Assembly: GCA_015063805.1 (NCBI GenBank)
Contig: SVTK01000005.1
Coordinates: 1 to 64,000, forward strand
Direction: 5' to 3'
DNA length: 64,000 bases
Source of the DNA: Oscillospiraceae bacterium
GTDB taxonomy: Bacteria > Bacillota > Clostridia > Oscillospirales > CAG-272
This document shows positions 53,618 through 63,733 of this stretch, piece after piece. The stretch's first letter is position 1. Each line of letters starts with the position of its first letter. A model generated the notes under the pieces. The model saw only the letters and a list, made by a program, of their open reading frames with translations, had not been told where the DNA came from and searched no databases. The translations under genes were made by a program, and so were the position numbers.

Positions 53618-54148
53618 TCAAATCAGCCAATAGCTCTCCTTTTCCCGCGCCATGATGCCGCAGGCGATCATCTCGCGGCGGATGGTGCAGTGATCCTCGT
53701 GATAGCGGTGAATGATGTCGTTGACCTCTTTTTCGTCGTATTTGCGGTCGGGGACAAAGCTTCGGGCGATCTCTGCCAGCACGATCTCCCGCTTTTTCCG
53801 CTGGGTGGGCAGCTGGGTCAGCTTCCCATACTTGAAAAAGTGAGAGATCACCTCCCGGCGGTATTTTTCGTCGGGATCCTCTGCGGGGCTTTCCTTTTGA
53901 ATCAGGGCAGAGAGGGGAAGATCAAAGATTTCCCGATTGAGGGAATAGATCATATAAAACTGCGTTCTGGCGCATCGGACTACCCCTGCCGCCTCCAGCT
54001 TTTTGAGATGATAGCAGATGGTGGCGGGGGTCAGAGAGAGGGTGCAGGCGATCTTTTCCACGTAGGAGTCTTCCTTCAGCAAAAGGTTGAGGATTTCCAT
54101 CCGCGTTTCGTCCGCCAGCAGCTTCAGCAGCGCAAGCTTTTCCTTCAC
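53618..54148 (-). CDS. ArsR-type HTH regulator with C-terminal DUF2087-like domain
   Basis: LLKLLADETRMEILNLLLKEDSYVEKIACTLSLTPATICYHLKKLEAAGVV...FVPDRKYDEKEVNDIIHRYHEDHCTIRREMIACGIMAREKESYWL. Confidence 0.9.
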   Translation of the reverse strand: MKEKLALLKLLADETRMEILNLLLKEDSYVEKIACTLSLTPATICYHLKKLEAAGVVRCARTQFYMIYSLNREIFDLPLSALIQKESPAEDPDEKYRREVISHFFKYGKLTQLPTQRKKREIVLAEIARSFVPDRKYDEKEVNDIIHRYHEDHCTIRREMIACGIMAREKESYWLI

Positions 54149-54621
54149 GGCGTTTCCTCCTCCCGGGCCTGCCAGGCCTCATCCAGTACGGTTTGCGCAA
54201 AGGCCAGACCCCCCAGCCGCTCATCCAGTTCGATCCGCTCCCAATCGGAGGCAAGTTCCCGCTTGGCCCTCAGATCGGCGGTGAGGATATCGATGTGGGC
54301 GCACAGCCCGCAGTATAAGCCCGATTCGGGGGTGCCGTCGTAGCGGGCAAGATGCGCGGGGGCATTCCGCAGGATCTCGTCAAAGGGCGGGAGCAGGTGA
54401 TGGGTGGCCGAAAGATCCTGCCGTTTCTGCCCACGACGGTTGTTTTGCAGTGCGCACAGCACGGATGACACTGCGGCGTAGCGAAGATGGGCGCATTTGT
54501 ACTCGATAAAACGCAGCTTTTTCTCGTCTTTATCTTGATCAAGCTGATCGGTAAAGCGGCAGAGACGGCCGCATTCTTCGGTGAGTATCCGGTGGGCGTG
54601 AGTGTAAAAGTTTGTACTCAT
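54145..54621 (-). CDS. Hypothetical protein
   Basis: 158-aa ORF overlapping neighbours by 4 bp; no recognised domain. Confidence 0.65.
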   Translation of the reverse strand: MSTNFYTHAHRILTEECGRLCRFTDQLDQDKDEKKLRFIEYKCAHLRYAAVSSVLCALQNNRRGQKRQDLSATHHLLPPFDEILRNAPAHLARYDGTPESGLYCGLCAHIDILTADLRAKRELASDWERIELDERLGGLAFAQTVLDEAWQAREEETP

Positions 54622-55121
54622 GGATTCACCTCCTCAAACAGGTGGGGGAAGACGTTGTGTTCGGTGCGCCATGCCTCCCATGCGGCAAACATGGCCGCTG
54701 CCGCACCGATCTTGATTTTGCTCTCGAAAGCGCGGCGGGTGTCTCCGCTTTCCTCTGCGGCAGCGAGCTCAGTCCGCTGCTGTCCCAGCCATTGATCGCG
54801 GATAAACAGCTCGGCCTGCACTACGGCCAAGAATCGGGGCTTTTCCTCCTCTTCCAGACCGTGGTAGATCTGCTGAAGGCGGGGATATCGGGGCAGCAGC
54901 CGCTCTACCACGGGACGGCGGATCCCGAGCCAATGGTCGCGGGATGCCGCATTGAAGAGCAGGCCCGCATTGCCGCAGAAGGTGTAGATCCCCAGTTCCA
55001 GCTGGACGGCCTTGCGCTCGGTGGGGGAATCCCCGGGAAGAGCGGCCAGTTTTTTCTCACAGGCGGCGCGCTGTTCACGGGTCAGGGCGACCATCGCCGC
55101 ATCAATTTCCGAATATGTCAT
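54618..55121 (-). CDS. Hypothetical protein
   Basis: ORF from MTYSEIDAAMVALTREQRAACEKKL with upstream RBS; first gene of the ArsR operon. Confidence 0.65.
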   Translation of the reverse strand: MTYSEIDAAMVALTREQRAACEKKLAALPGDSPTERKAVQLELGIYTFCGNAGLLFNAASRDHWLGIRRPVVERLLPRYPRLQQIYHGLEEEEKPRFLAVVQAELFIRDQWLGQQRTELAAAEESGDTRRAFESKIKIGAAAAMFAAWEAWRTEHNVFPHLFEEVNP

Positions 55122-55157
55122 GGTTGTTCTCCTCTCAAGTTTGGTGGCCACAGTGAT

Positions 55158-55186
55158 ATTATAGCAATCTAATCACTTTTTGTCAA
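55158..55186 (-). promoter_or_regulatory. Promoter of ArsR operon
   Basis: Minus strand TTGACA - 17 nt - TATAAT (perfect hexamers), flanked by repeated TCTAATCA boxes. Confidence 0.8.
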
Positions 55187-55269
55187 TAGTGATTTGATCA
55201 AATTCTAATCATTCTACCAATGGTAGAACAGTGTCCTTGCCCGGGATACCGGAATTTTAACGAATTACC

Positions 55270-55298
55270 TTGAAAAATCCCCCGGCATATGATATAAT
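55270..55298 (+). promoter_or_regulatory. Promoter of pantothenate kinase gene
   Basis: TTGAAA - 17 nt - TATAAT. Confidence 0.75.
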
Positions 55299-55328
55299 GA
55301 ATTATTCCACATTGGGGAGGAATGAAAT

Positions 55329-56180
55329 ATGCACGTTGTAATTGGCATTGATGTGGGAGGGAGCACCACCAAAATTGTGGGATTCCGGGAGGAAGCAGGG
55401 AAGCGTGAGCTCATTGAGCCCATGTTTGTCCGTGCCACCGACCCCATCACTTCGATATACGGCGCTTTCGGTAAGTTCACCTCCGAGAGCGGCCTTGCGC
55501 TCTCGGACATTGACCGCGTCATGATCACCGGTGTAGGCTCCACTTATGTGAGCACACCGCTTTATGGCCTGCGCTGTCTGCGGGTGCCCGAGTTCTCCTG
55601 CGTGGGCAAGGGAGGCATTTATCTCTCGGGCCTTGAGGACACCATTGTGGTCAGCATGGGTACCGGTACGGCCTTCATCCATGCCACGGGAGACGGCCTT
55701 TGTGACTACCTTGGCGGTACAGGCGTGGGGGGCGGTACCCTCGTCGGCCTGTCCAAAAAAATGCTGGGGATGGACAATATCGACCATATCGAGCAGCTCT
55801 GCGAAGAGGGAGATTTGGCGAAGGTTGACCTGCGGGTGGGGGATATGTCCGACCACGCCCTGTTCCCCGAGATCAATCATGATCTGACGGCGTCCAACTT
55901 CGGTAAGGTCAGTGATCTGGCCAACCGTCACGACCTGGCCCTGGGCATTGCCAACATGGTCTCGGAGACCATTGCCATGATGGCCATTTTTGCCGCCCGC
56001 AGCTATGGGATCAAGACCATTGTGCTCACCGGTAATCTCACCACCATCAAGCCTGTTCGCGAGGTGTTCGATTCCCTGGAGGCCCACTTCGGCATCCGTT
56101 TCGTGGTGCCTGACAAAGCTCAGTTCGGGACCGTCATCGGCGCCGCCCTGAGCCGCGTGGAAGAGGGAAGTGAGATCTGA
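55329..56180 (+). CDS. coaW: Type II pantothenate kinase
   Basis: MHVVIGIDVGGSTTKIVGFRE; VSMGTGTAFIHATGDGLCDYLGGTGVGGGTLVGLSKKML. Confidence 0.92.
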   Translation: MHVVIGIDVGGSTTKIVGFREEAGKRELIEPMFVRATDPITSIYGAFGKFTSESGLALSDIDRVMITGVGSTYVSTPLYGLRCLRVPEFSCVGKGGIYLSGLEDTIVVSMGTGTAFIHATGDGLCDYLGGTGVGGGTLVGLSKKMLGMDNIDHIEQLCEEGDLAKVDLRVGDMSDHALFPEINHDLTASNFGKVSDLANRHDLALGIANMVSETIAMMAIFAARSYGIKTIVLTGNLTTIKPVREVFDSLEAHFGIRFVVPDKAQFGTVIGAALSRVEEGSEI

Positions 56181-56656
56181 TGGATATCCGTGTGCGTCCC
56201 GCCGCGGAGAGGGATATGCCAGACCTTGTGCGCCTGTTGGAGCAGGTGGAGCTGGTGCATCACTACGGCCGTCCCGATATTTTCAAATGCGGAGGACGGA
56301 AGTACACCGATGATCAGCTCCGCGCCATCCTGGCCGATCCGATCACCCCGGTGTTGGTGGCGGTGGGAGAGGATGACGGAGTGCTGGGGTATGCTTTCTG
56401 CGTGTTCAAGCAGTTCACCGAGGATAACATCCTTACCGATATCAAGACCCTCTACCTGGATGATCTCTGCGTAGACGAAACCTGCCGCGGCCGGCATATT
56501 GGCAGCACCCTGTACGATGCGGTGCTGGAGCTGGCAAGGCAGTCAGGGTGCTATAATGTTACCCTCAACGTATGGAGCTGCAATCCCTCTGCCATGGCCT
56601 TCTACGAGGCCCGCGGCATGAGGCCGCAGAAGGTGGGAATGGAGTTCATTCTTTGA
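56180..56656 (+). CDS. GNAT-family N-acetyltransferase
   Basis: IRVRPAAERDMPDLVRLLEQVE...LYLDDLCVDETCRGRHIGSTLYDAVLELARQSGC; 1-bp overlap with coaW stop. Confidence 0.92.
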   Translation: MDIRVRPAAERDMPDLVRLLEQVELVHHYGRPDIFKCGGRKYTDDQLRAILADPITPVLVAVGEDDGVLGYAFCVFKQFTEDNILTDIKTLYLDDLCVDETCRGRHIGSTLYDAVLELARQSGCYNVTLNVWSCNPSAMAFYEARGMRPQKVGMEFIL

Positions 56657-56772
56657 TTTTTCCCTCAACCCGAGGTTGAGGATGTCGCCGGGTTTTCCCT
56701 TGACTTTCTCCCCGGCGTATGCTACCATGAAGCCAAAATGCGGCGCACTGCCGCAGGAAAGCGAGGAACAAC

Positions 56773-58302
56773 ATGACGGAACATACCGGCTTCTCCGGCT
56801 ATCCGCACCACACGCCTGCCATACGCCGCATCATGCACCGCAGGTTTGCCCTCCGTGCCGGCGGGGCAGTGCTGTGGTTCTTGGCCTGGACGCTGTTCTG
56901 CTTCTTCTGGGGCGCGGAGCATAACGAGTACTTCTCCCGCTTCAACTGGACCCTGCTGGGCGCTCTGATCGGCCTGCTGGGCTGGCGGATTTTCCGTATC
57001 GGCGACCTGCTGCGGGATCGCCCCTTTGAAGGGGTGATCACCGACATTCAGCTGAAATATGTGTACCACTCCGACACCCCATGGCTGAAGGCAGCACCGA
57101 GAAAAGTGCCTCAGGTGGTGGCGGAGATCGCCATAGAAGGCCGTGAGAGCATCCGCTACCATTTCCCCGTGAAGGATCCCCACCCCAAGCAGTATTACGC
57201 CGTGGGGGACCGTGTGCGCCACTACCGCGGCCTGCCCTATCCGGAAAAATCCTACAAACCCGAGGAAACGGTAATCTGCGCTGCCTGCGGCCGTTTCAGC
57301 TATATGCGGCACGATCGCTGTGAATTCTGCAAAATGCCGCTTCTCAAAAGCCAAACATCATTAGGAGAACAAATCATGAATCACCAAGCAAAGGATCAGA
57401 TCCTGCACGACGATGCCTTTACTACCATTGCCAAGCTTGAGGGTATCGAGAGCTGCCGCAGTACCCAGGGACTGGGTGTGGGTCAGACTTACCTGTATTC
57501 CATTCAGATCAAGAGTGACAACTCCCGCGCCATCATCCACCGTGTCCACAAGGAAACGGGGGAGGAGTGCCGTATGATCGATGGTGCCACCGGCAGCGAA
57601 ATTTTCTACAACCTGCGCCATGCCAATTCCGCCGATCTGTTGGTGCGGGGCGGCAAGGAATATTTCTACATCAGCGTGTCCGATAAGATCTTTGTCTATG
57701 AGATCGATGACCGCACCCTCAACCTTTGGGCCGAGTATGACCTTACCCTTGACGGCAAGCCCTACATTGCTGTGGCCCTGACCTTCTACCGCATCACCGA
57801 CCGGGAGATTACTTTCCTCTTCAAAAACGGCCGTACTGTCACCTGCGGCAGCATCGGCATCGACGACAGAACCGGCGTGATCCCGCTGACGGTGAAGTGT
57901 ACCCTGGATGTGACCCGCGTGCCTCTGAACGGGGAAGAGCACAACTTTGCCCCCTACCTCAACCAAAGCTTCTACTACCACAACGAGATCGTCTATCTCA
58001 TCATCACCGGAAACCATTCGGATCCCACCATCAACCACAGTATTCTCATCGGCTACAACGTGGAGGGTGCCGAGGGCAATGCCTTGATCCAGCCCATTCC
58101 CGACTGTGTGCTGTACCTGGTCAGCGATAAATATCCCGGCCTGTTTGAGGTGGAGGACTGCGGCGTTTCCACCGACGGCAAGATGTACTTCAACTCCAAC
58201 GGCTGGCTGGTGAAATGGGGGGACGACCACGATGCCGTCCACGTGTTCAATGATCTTACTTTCACGGTCAGAAACTTCCGTTTCCCCGAAACCATGAAAT
58301 AA
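56773..58302 (+). CDS. Hypothetical membrane protein with zinc-ribbon-like segment; possible internal second start at 57376
   Basis: Two TM segments, CAACGRFSYMRHDRCEFC; in-frame AGGAG + ATG at 57363-57378. Confidence 0.7.
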   Translation: MTEHTGFSGYPHHTPAIRRIMHRRFALRAGGAVLWFLAWTLFCFFWGAEHNEYFSRFNWTLLGALIGLLGWRIFRIGDLLRDRPFEGVITDIQLKYVYHSDTPWLKAAPRKVPQVVAEIAIEGRESIRYHFPVKDPHPKQYYAVGDRVRHYRGLPYPEKSYKPEETVICAACGRFSYMRHDRCEFCKMPLLKSQTSLGEQIMNHQAKDQILHDDAFTTIAKLEGIESCRSTQGLGVGQTYLYSIQIKSDNSRAIIHRVHKETGEECRMIDGATGSEIFYNLRHANSADLLVRGGKEYFYISVSDKIFVYEIDDRTLNLWAEYDLTLDGKPYIAVALTFYRITDREITFLFKNGRTVTCGSIGIDDRTGVIPLTVKCTLDVTRVPLNGEEHNFAPYLNQSFYYHNEIVYLIITGNHSDPTINHSILIGYNVEGAEGNALIQPIPDCVLYLVSDKYPGLFEVEDCGVSTDGKMYFNSNGWLVKWGDDHDAVHVFNDLTFTVRNFRFPETMK

Positions 58303-58303
58303 A

Positions 58304-58336
58304 ACAAAGACGGTGAGCATAGCTCACCGTCTTTGT
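58304..58336. terminator. Bidirectional terminator
   Basis: ACAAAGACGGTGAGCATAGCTCACCGTCTTTGT. Confidence 0.8.
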
Positions 58337-58935
58337 TATTCTTTGGGTTTTCTGGCCTTCCAAACGGACATATCTCCCGTGGCAGCATATTCTTCAAGCC
58401 CCGCGAAGAAGTGGGTGCGTGTGTTGAACTGAAACCCACCCGCCAGCTCGTCGCCTCGTCCAACACTGCGTGCCCGGGAGCCTCGGCAATCGGCCACGTC
58501 GTTGGGAACCGGATAGAAAATAACGACACGTGCCATCCCCTCCGGCAAATCGCACTTCGACAGATGATGCGGAAAGCGTCCGACCTGGTGCAGCAGTGTA
58601 GATGCCCGCATAATCCTTCCTACGGCTTTACTCGTGGACGAGGTGTACCGCTGCTCGAGACGGATCAATTCAGCCGTGTCAGCCGTCAGGCGGCAGATGA
58701 CCCGTTGGCGCGGAACTGTCAGGATGGCAACGCAGATCCGTTCGTCAACCGTAAAATCGATCTTGCCGCGGCCAACGAAAAGGGAGGCCAGAATCGGCCG
58801 CATCCATTTCAGCCGCAGTTTGCGTTGGGCGCAGGCTCGTTTCACCTGTGCGGCAAAATACAGCCGGCGGACAATCAGCCATGTCCAGGTAATCCCCTGC
58901 CAAACGGCGATAATCAGAATGATCCATTTCAGCAT
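58336..58935 (-). CDS. Hypothetical membrane-anchored protein
   Basis: MLKWIILIIAVWQGITWTWLIVRRLYFAAQVKRACAQRK N-terminal TM; no recognised domain. Confidence 0.65.
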   Translation of the reverse strand: MLKWIILIIAVWQGITWTWLIVRRLYFAAQVKRACAQRKLRLKWMRPILASLFVGRGKIDFTVDERICVAILTVPRQRVICRLTADTAELIRLEQRYTSSTSKAVGRIMRASTLLHQVGRFPHHLSKCDLPEGMARVVIFYPVPNDVADCRGSRARSVGRGDELAGGFQFNTRTHFFAGLEEYAATGDMSVWKARKPKE

Positions 58936-59093
58936 ATGTATCTCACTCCAACAGCGGTGAATTTTTTGGGGGTTTGGTACCATTATTTTATCACGCGTTC
59001 GCGTGAATGTCAATATGCATCAATAGATTTTTACGCCGCGCAAATCAGCGCGACATCCTCTTTTTTCAGAAAGTTTTCGCGGAGGGAGAGGGT

Positions 59094-59139
59094 GCGGGAG
59101 AGGGAGGAGCCTTTTTCAAAAGGCTCCTCCCTCTCCCGC
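59094..59139 (-). terminator. 22-bp perfect palindrome / terminator after icd
   Basis: GCGGGAGAGGGAGGAGCCTTTT-tc-AAAAGGCTCCTCCCTCTCCCGC. Confidence 0.7.
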
Positions 59140-59150
59140 GGTCTTTATTC

Positions 59151-60365
59151 TTATGCCATCGCGGCGGCAAGACGCTCGCCGATGGCGCAAAGGAAGGTCT
59201 CGGTGTCTACCGTCTGCTTGTTCTCGAGGGTCGAGAGGGCAGCCAGGTCGCCGGTCATCACGCCATCCTCAATGGTGCGGATGGTGGCAGCCTCCAGCTT
59301 GTCGGCGAAGGCGCAAAGCTCGGGGGTGACGTCCAGCTCGCCGCGCTTGCGGAGCGCGCCAGACCAGGCAAAAATGGTGGCCACGCTGTTGGTGGAGGTC
59401 TTCTCGCCCTTCAGATGCTTGTAGTAGTGGCGCTGAACCGTGCCATGCGCTGCCTCGTATTCGTACACCCCGTCGGGGGAAACCAGCACCGAGGTCATCA
59501 TGGCAAGGCTGCCGTAGGCGGTGGCAACCATGTCGCTCATCACGTCGCCGTCGTAGTTCTTGCAGGCCCAAATGTACCCGCCCTTCGAGCGGATTACGCG
59601 GGCAACGGCATCGTCAATGAGGGTGTAGAAATACTCGATGCCTGCAGCCTCAAATTTCTCCTTGTACTCCGCCGCATAAACCTCGGCGAAGATATCCTTG
59701 AAGCGGTGGTCATACTGCTTGGAAATGGTGTCCTTGGTGGCAAACCATACATCCTGATGGGTATCCAGGGCGTAGTTGAAGCAGGAGCGTGCAAAGCCTG
59801 CAATGGACTTGTCCACGTTGTGCATGCCCTGAATGATACCGGCGGATTCTCCGAACTGATGGATCAGCTGGCGGGTCTCGGTGCCGTCGGGTGCGGTGCA
59901 TACCAGCTCGCACTTGGCACCGGCAGGAACCTGCATCTCGGTGTTCTTATATACATCTCCGTAAGCATGACGGGCGATGGTGATGGGTTTGGTCCAGGTG
60001 GGAATGAAGGGCGTGATGCCCTTTACCAGAATGGGCGCACGGAAAACGGTGCCGTCCAGAATGGCGCGAATGGTGCCGTTGGGGGACTTCCACATCTGGG
60101 TCAGATTGTACTCTTTGACGCGGTCAGCGTTGGGCGTAATGGTGGCGCACTTCACCGCGACCCCGTACTTTTTGGTAGCCTCCGCACTTTCCACCGTCAC
60201 GCGGTCCTCGGTGGCATTGCGGTGCTCAAGACCGAGATCGTAGTACTCGGTGTTGAGATCAATGTAGGGAGTCAGCAGAATGTCCTTGATCTTCTGCCAG
60301 ATGATGCGGGTCATTTCGTCGCCGTCCATCTCTACAAGCGGCGTCTTCATTTGAATTTTTGCCAT
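59151..60365 (-). CDS. icd: Isocitrate dehydrogenase (NADP+)
   Basis: [79 protein letters not shown]. Confidence 0.96.
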   Translation of the reverse strand: MAKIQMKTPLVEMDGDEMTRIIWQKIKDILLTPYIDLNTEYYDLGLEHRNATEDRVTVESAEATKKYGVAVKCATITPNADRVKEYNLTQMWKSPNGTIRAILDGTVFRAPILVKGITPFIPTWTKPITIARHAYGDVYKNTEMQVPAGAKCELVCTAPDGTETRQLIHQFGESAGIIQGMHNVDKSIAGFARSCFNYALDTHQDVWFATKDTISKQYDHRFKDIFAEVYAAEYKEKFEAAGIEYFYTLIDDAVARVIRSKGGYIWACKNYDGDVMSDMVATAYGSLAMMTSVLVSPDGVYEYEAAHGTVQRHYYKHLKGEKTSTNSVATIFAWSGALRKRGELDVTPELCAFADKLEAATIRTIEDGVMTGDLAALSTLENKQTVDTETFLCAIGERLAAAMA

Positions 60366-60497
60366 AATTTCCTGCTCCAATCAAAAAAGAATTCCCCTAT
60401 ATTATGCCATAAACAGAGTAAAAATGCAAGAGGGAAATTAAAAAATTGCAAAAAGAGTAATGATTTGCGTTTTTCGGGATCTTTCGCCAGGAAAGAA

Positions 60498-60535
60498 GAG
60501 GTGGAGAAGCCTTTTGCAAAAGGCTTCTCCACCTC
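60498..60535 (-). terminator. 18-bp perfect palindrome / terminator after GH106-like gene
   Basis: GAGGTGGAGAAGCCTTTT-gc-AAAAGGCTTCTCCACCTC. Confidence 0.7.
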
Positions 60536-60539
60536 GGCC

Positions 60540-63500
60540 TTATTTTTCTTCAGTCAGCTCCACCGCAGAGGTGATGCCTTCCTCGTACAGATTGTATTCA
60601 TATGTCCAGCTGTCGCCGCTCGAACGCCATGCATTGGGTCCGATCCAGGTCACGCGGCGGTCAGAAAGGTGCAGCGTCCCGAAGGCGTTCTGCCGGGAAA
60701 TGTAGGCTGAGATCTCCAGTCGATGCTCGCCTGTGGCAGGGGTACCCAGCGCAATCCGATAGGGTGGGTAGGCAAGGGCTGCGACCTTCTCCCCATCAAG
60801 GGACACAGTGAGAACCGCGGCCTTGTAGTGGGGAACGCGCAGACTGAGCGCACCGCCGTTGGAGGTGAAATCAAACTGATAGGTCAGCTTGCCGCCGTAG
60901 AAGGGCAGGCCCTGGGGGACGATATCCCCAAAGCCCAGGGCTTTGGGCTGAGGAATGACGGTGGATTCGTGTCCGCACACCTTTACGCCGAAATTGCCCA
61001 GCAGATAGCACCACTCCACATTGGTGCGGGGGCCGAAGGGCAGGGTAATCTCCAGCTTGTGCTCACCGGCGGAGATGGGAGGCAGGGGCACCTTCTTGAT
61101 AGATTTGTCCACATACCAGCCAACCACAGTCGAGGGAATTTCGACCCCATCCAAACGGATCTGTGCCTGCTCGGCATCCTCCAGCGCCAGCTCAGCTCCG
61201 GTGAGATCAATCTCACTGCGAAGGGTGAACCGCAGGCTGATGCTGTGCTCGATGGGCTCGGGGGCAATGGTCCAGGGCTGGGCACTGGCGGCCGAGCGTT
61301 TGGGCCAGCCGAGACGTGCGCGGCAAACGTTATCGGCACGAAGCAGCTCTTCCGTAGGCGCATACTCCTCTCCGTCCAGCGCATATTCGGCCATATCCAG
61401 CACGAGAACATTGGGCTCGTGGAGGGTGTAGGGCAGAGCGTTGGGGAGGGCAATTCTGCGAACAGAGATCTTTTCTGCCGCCGGAATCGTATATTCTGCA
61501 CCTTCGGGGGCGGGGGAGAGCTTGAACAGCAGGCTGTCATAGTCATACAGACCCCATTCAATGACGGTCTTTCCGTTGGCTGTTTTGTAGGGAGCGGGGC
61601 GGATATCTCCGGTGATGGTGTCATAGAGGGTGGGCGTCCAGGTCCCGCGCAGGGTGATGCGAATATCCTGTCGGCGGGATACGTCCTTGTTGTAAGGCTC
61701 GGTGCCGTGGGCAACAAAGAGCCAGCGATCCTCACCGTCGGCGCGGAGCTGATGGAGCAGGTTGTCGGAGAGCATACCGTCGCTGTTCCGGATCTCCACT
61801 TCCCGTACCTCTTCCACTGCTGACAGCACGGCGGCTCGGGTATAGGGAACAAGCGCGGTGCGGGCGGCCAGGGCGGCACCGCGGGGATCGGGCTTGGCAT
61901 CGATCAGTGTCGGCGCATTGCCGAGGAAGATCAGCTTGCCGCCGGCTGCGGCGAAGGCCTCAAGGCGCTCCAGGGTGGTACTGCGCAGGGTTTCGCAGCC
62001 CGGCACAAGAATGACGTCATAGGCCATTTCGCCCACCTGCAGAGGGGCGGAAGCTTTGGCGCACTGCTCAGGGAACAGGGACTCGGAGATGAAGTCGAAA
62101 TCCACCGAGCCGAAGATCAGCCAGCGGGTAATGTTTGCGAAGTTTTCGTCCAGCTGACTGCGTTCAAGAGCGGTCTGCTCGGAGGGACCCCAGTGGAGCC
62201 AATAGCTCTCCACGGGATGAATTACGCCCACACGGACGATCGACTTACCTCTGGTCATTGCGGTGTTGACGCGAGCAAAATGATCCTCCACATAGGCATA
62301 TTCGGTGTACCAGGGGGACTGGTAGTGGATGGAGGCGGGATAGTCTCGCTTAGCGGAGCCTGCCATGGAAACCCAGGACAGGTGGGGCACCCGGACGGTG
62401 ACACCCATGGCGGCCTGCCAGTCGCCGTGAAGCTTGTGACCGCGGAAGTCGAAGTCCCAGGAGGTGACACCGTACAGCTCGCTCAGCATGCCGGGACGGC
62501 CGAACTGACGAACGGCCGACTGGGTCTGCTTTGCGGTGTTGTACTCAAAGAAGGCGCAGAGCATATCGATACCGGGGAGGTCGAAGGCGCGGTAGGAACG
62601 CATGGCCTCGCCCAGACACGAGGTCTGAGACATGAGGGTGGGTTCCGCCATCATGTGTCCCGTCAGCATGAGATTGTGCCGGCTGCACCAATTGCCGATG
62701 GTGTCGGCAAAGGCGGAAGAAAACCGCTCGGCCACATGATCGTGATAATGATAGCGGATCAGTGAGCGCTGGGCATCGGGCAGATCCCAGATCAGCTCGG
62801 GGATGTGATCCACCAGGGATTCGCCGTAGGCGGCGGTGAAGGTGTCATCCAAATCCTCCGACCAGGGCAGGATTACATCCTTTTTGCTATCGGCAAAGGG
62901 GAGGGTGGACTTGCGGCTGAACTGCGGCTCATCGGTGAAAATGGCGGGAATAATGCCGCCGAAATCCTTCTCGAAGCGCTGGCGGTAGCGTTCGTGGGTC
63001 ACTTCGATGAAACGCTGGATAGCCTCGCGGTCCAGGGTATTGACATAGGTCTGGTTATTGTACCGGGGGTTGGGGACGGGGGTCTCCACATAGGCGTACC
63101 AGGCGGTACCCTCGGCCGTCTCACCTTCAGCCAGGCGGCGGTAGGATGCCAGAGTGCCGTCGGGGTTGAGCTTGATGTCATACCGCGCCAGCAGATAGCC
63201 GCGGTTGGAGCGGCCGACGCGGGCGGAGGTATCACTGACAGGACCTGCGGGGATATCCTCCTCATAGGGCATGGCGGTGAACATCAGGGAGCGCTGGCGA
63301 TATTTTTCATCCTTTGTGACAAGGCCGCCGGCAAAACCGGAGGGCCATTGGTCTTCATCGTAGAGCCAGGCCAGCATCTCGGTTTCCCGGGCGCGCTCCA
63401 CGCACCCCTCCACCAGATCCATGTATTCATCGGTGAGGTAGGGAGTATCCATGCCGTGGCGGACGTGCATATGGAAGCCGCCGAAGCCCATTTGGCGCAG

Positions 63501-63638
63501 AATATCGATCTGCCACTTCAGCTCCTCGCCCTCCAAACGGCAGTTCCATGCCCAGAAGGGGGTACCGCGGTATTCGGCGGTGGGGGAGCGGAAAAGCTCT
63601 TTGTCCAGATGGGGTGCTTGATTTTTGGGATAAAGCAT
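60540..63638 (-). CDS. Glycoside hydrolase, GH106 alpha-L-rhamnosidase-like
   Basis: PTAEYRGTPFWAWNCRLEGEELKWQIDILRQMGFGGFHMHVRHGMDTPYLTDEYMDLVEGCVERARETEMLAWLYDEDQWPSGFAGG; C-terminal jelly-roll-like modules. Confidence 0.85.
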   Translation of the reverse strand: MLYPKNQAPHLDKELFRSPTAEYRGTPFWAWNCRLEGEELKWQIDILRQMGFGGFHMHVRHGMDTPYLTDEYMDLVEGCVERARETEMLAWLYDEDQWPSGFAGGLVTKDEKYRQRSLMFTAMPYEEDIPAGPVSDTSARVGRSNRGYLLARYDIKLNPDGTLASYRRLAEGETAEGTAWYAYVETPVPNPRYNNQTYVNTLDREAIQRFIEVTHERYRQRFEKDFGGIIPAIFTDEPQFSRKSTLPFADSKKDVILPWSEDLDDTFTAAYGESLVDHIPELIWDLPDAQRSLIRYHYHDHVAERFSSAFADTIGNWCSRHNLMLTGHMMAEPTLMSQTSCLGEAMRSYRAFDLPGIDMLCAFFEYNTAKQTQSAVRQFGRPGMLSELYGVTSWDFDFRGHKLHGDWQAAMGVTVRVPHLSWVSMAGSAKRDYPASIHYQSPWYTEYAYVEDHFARVNTAMTRGKSIVRVGVIHPVESYWLHWGPSEQTALERSQLDENFANITRWLIFGSVDFDFISESLFPEQCAKASAPLQVGEMAYDVILVPGCETLRSTTLERLEAFAAAGGKLIFLGNAPTLIDAKPDPRGAALAARTALVPYTRAAVLSAVEEVREVEIRNSDGMLSDNLLHQLRADGEDRWLFVAHGTEPYNKDVSRRQDIRITLRGTWTPTLYDTITGDIRPAPYKTANGKTVIEWGLYDYDSLLFKLSPAPEGAEYTIPAAEKISVRRIALPNALPYTLHEPNVLVLDMAEYALDGEEYAPTEELLRADNVCRARLGWPKRSAASAQPWTIAPEPIEHSISLRFTLRSEIDLTGAELALEDAEQAQIRLDGVEIPSTVVGWYVDKSIKKVPLPPISAGEHKLEITLPFGPRTNVEWCYLLGNFGVKVCGHESTVIPQPKALGFGDIVPQGLPFYGGKLTYQFDFTSNGGALSLRVPHYKAAVLTVSLDGEKVAALAYPPYRIALGTPATGEHRLEISAYISRQNAFGTLHLSDRRVTWIGPNAWRSSGDSWTYEYNLYEEGITSAVELTEEK

Positions 63639-63733
63639 CGTATCATCCTTTCCAAAATGTGATTTCTGCAGTACGCATTGTTCTGCTTTAAGTATAAAAC
63701 AAAGAAAAAAATAAAAAAAGGACGCAATTTGCT

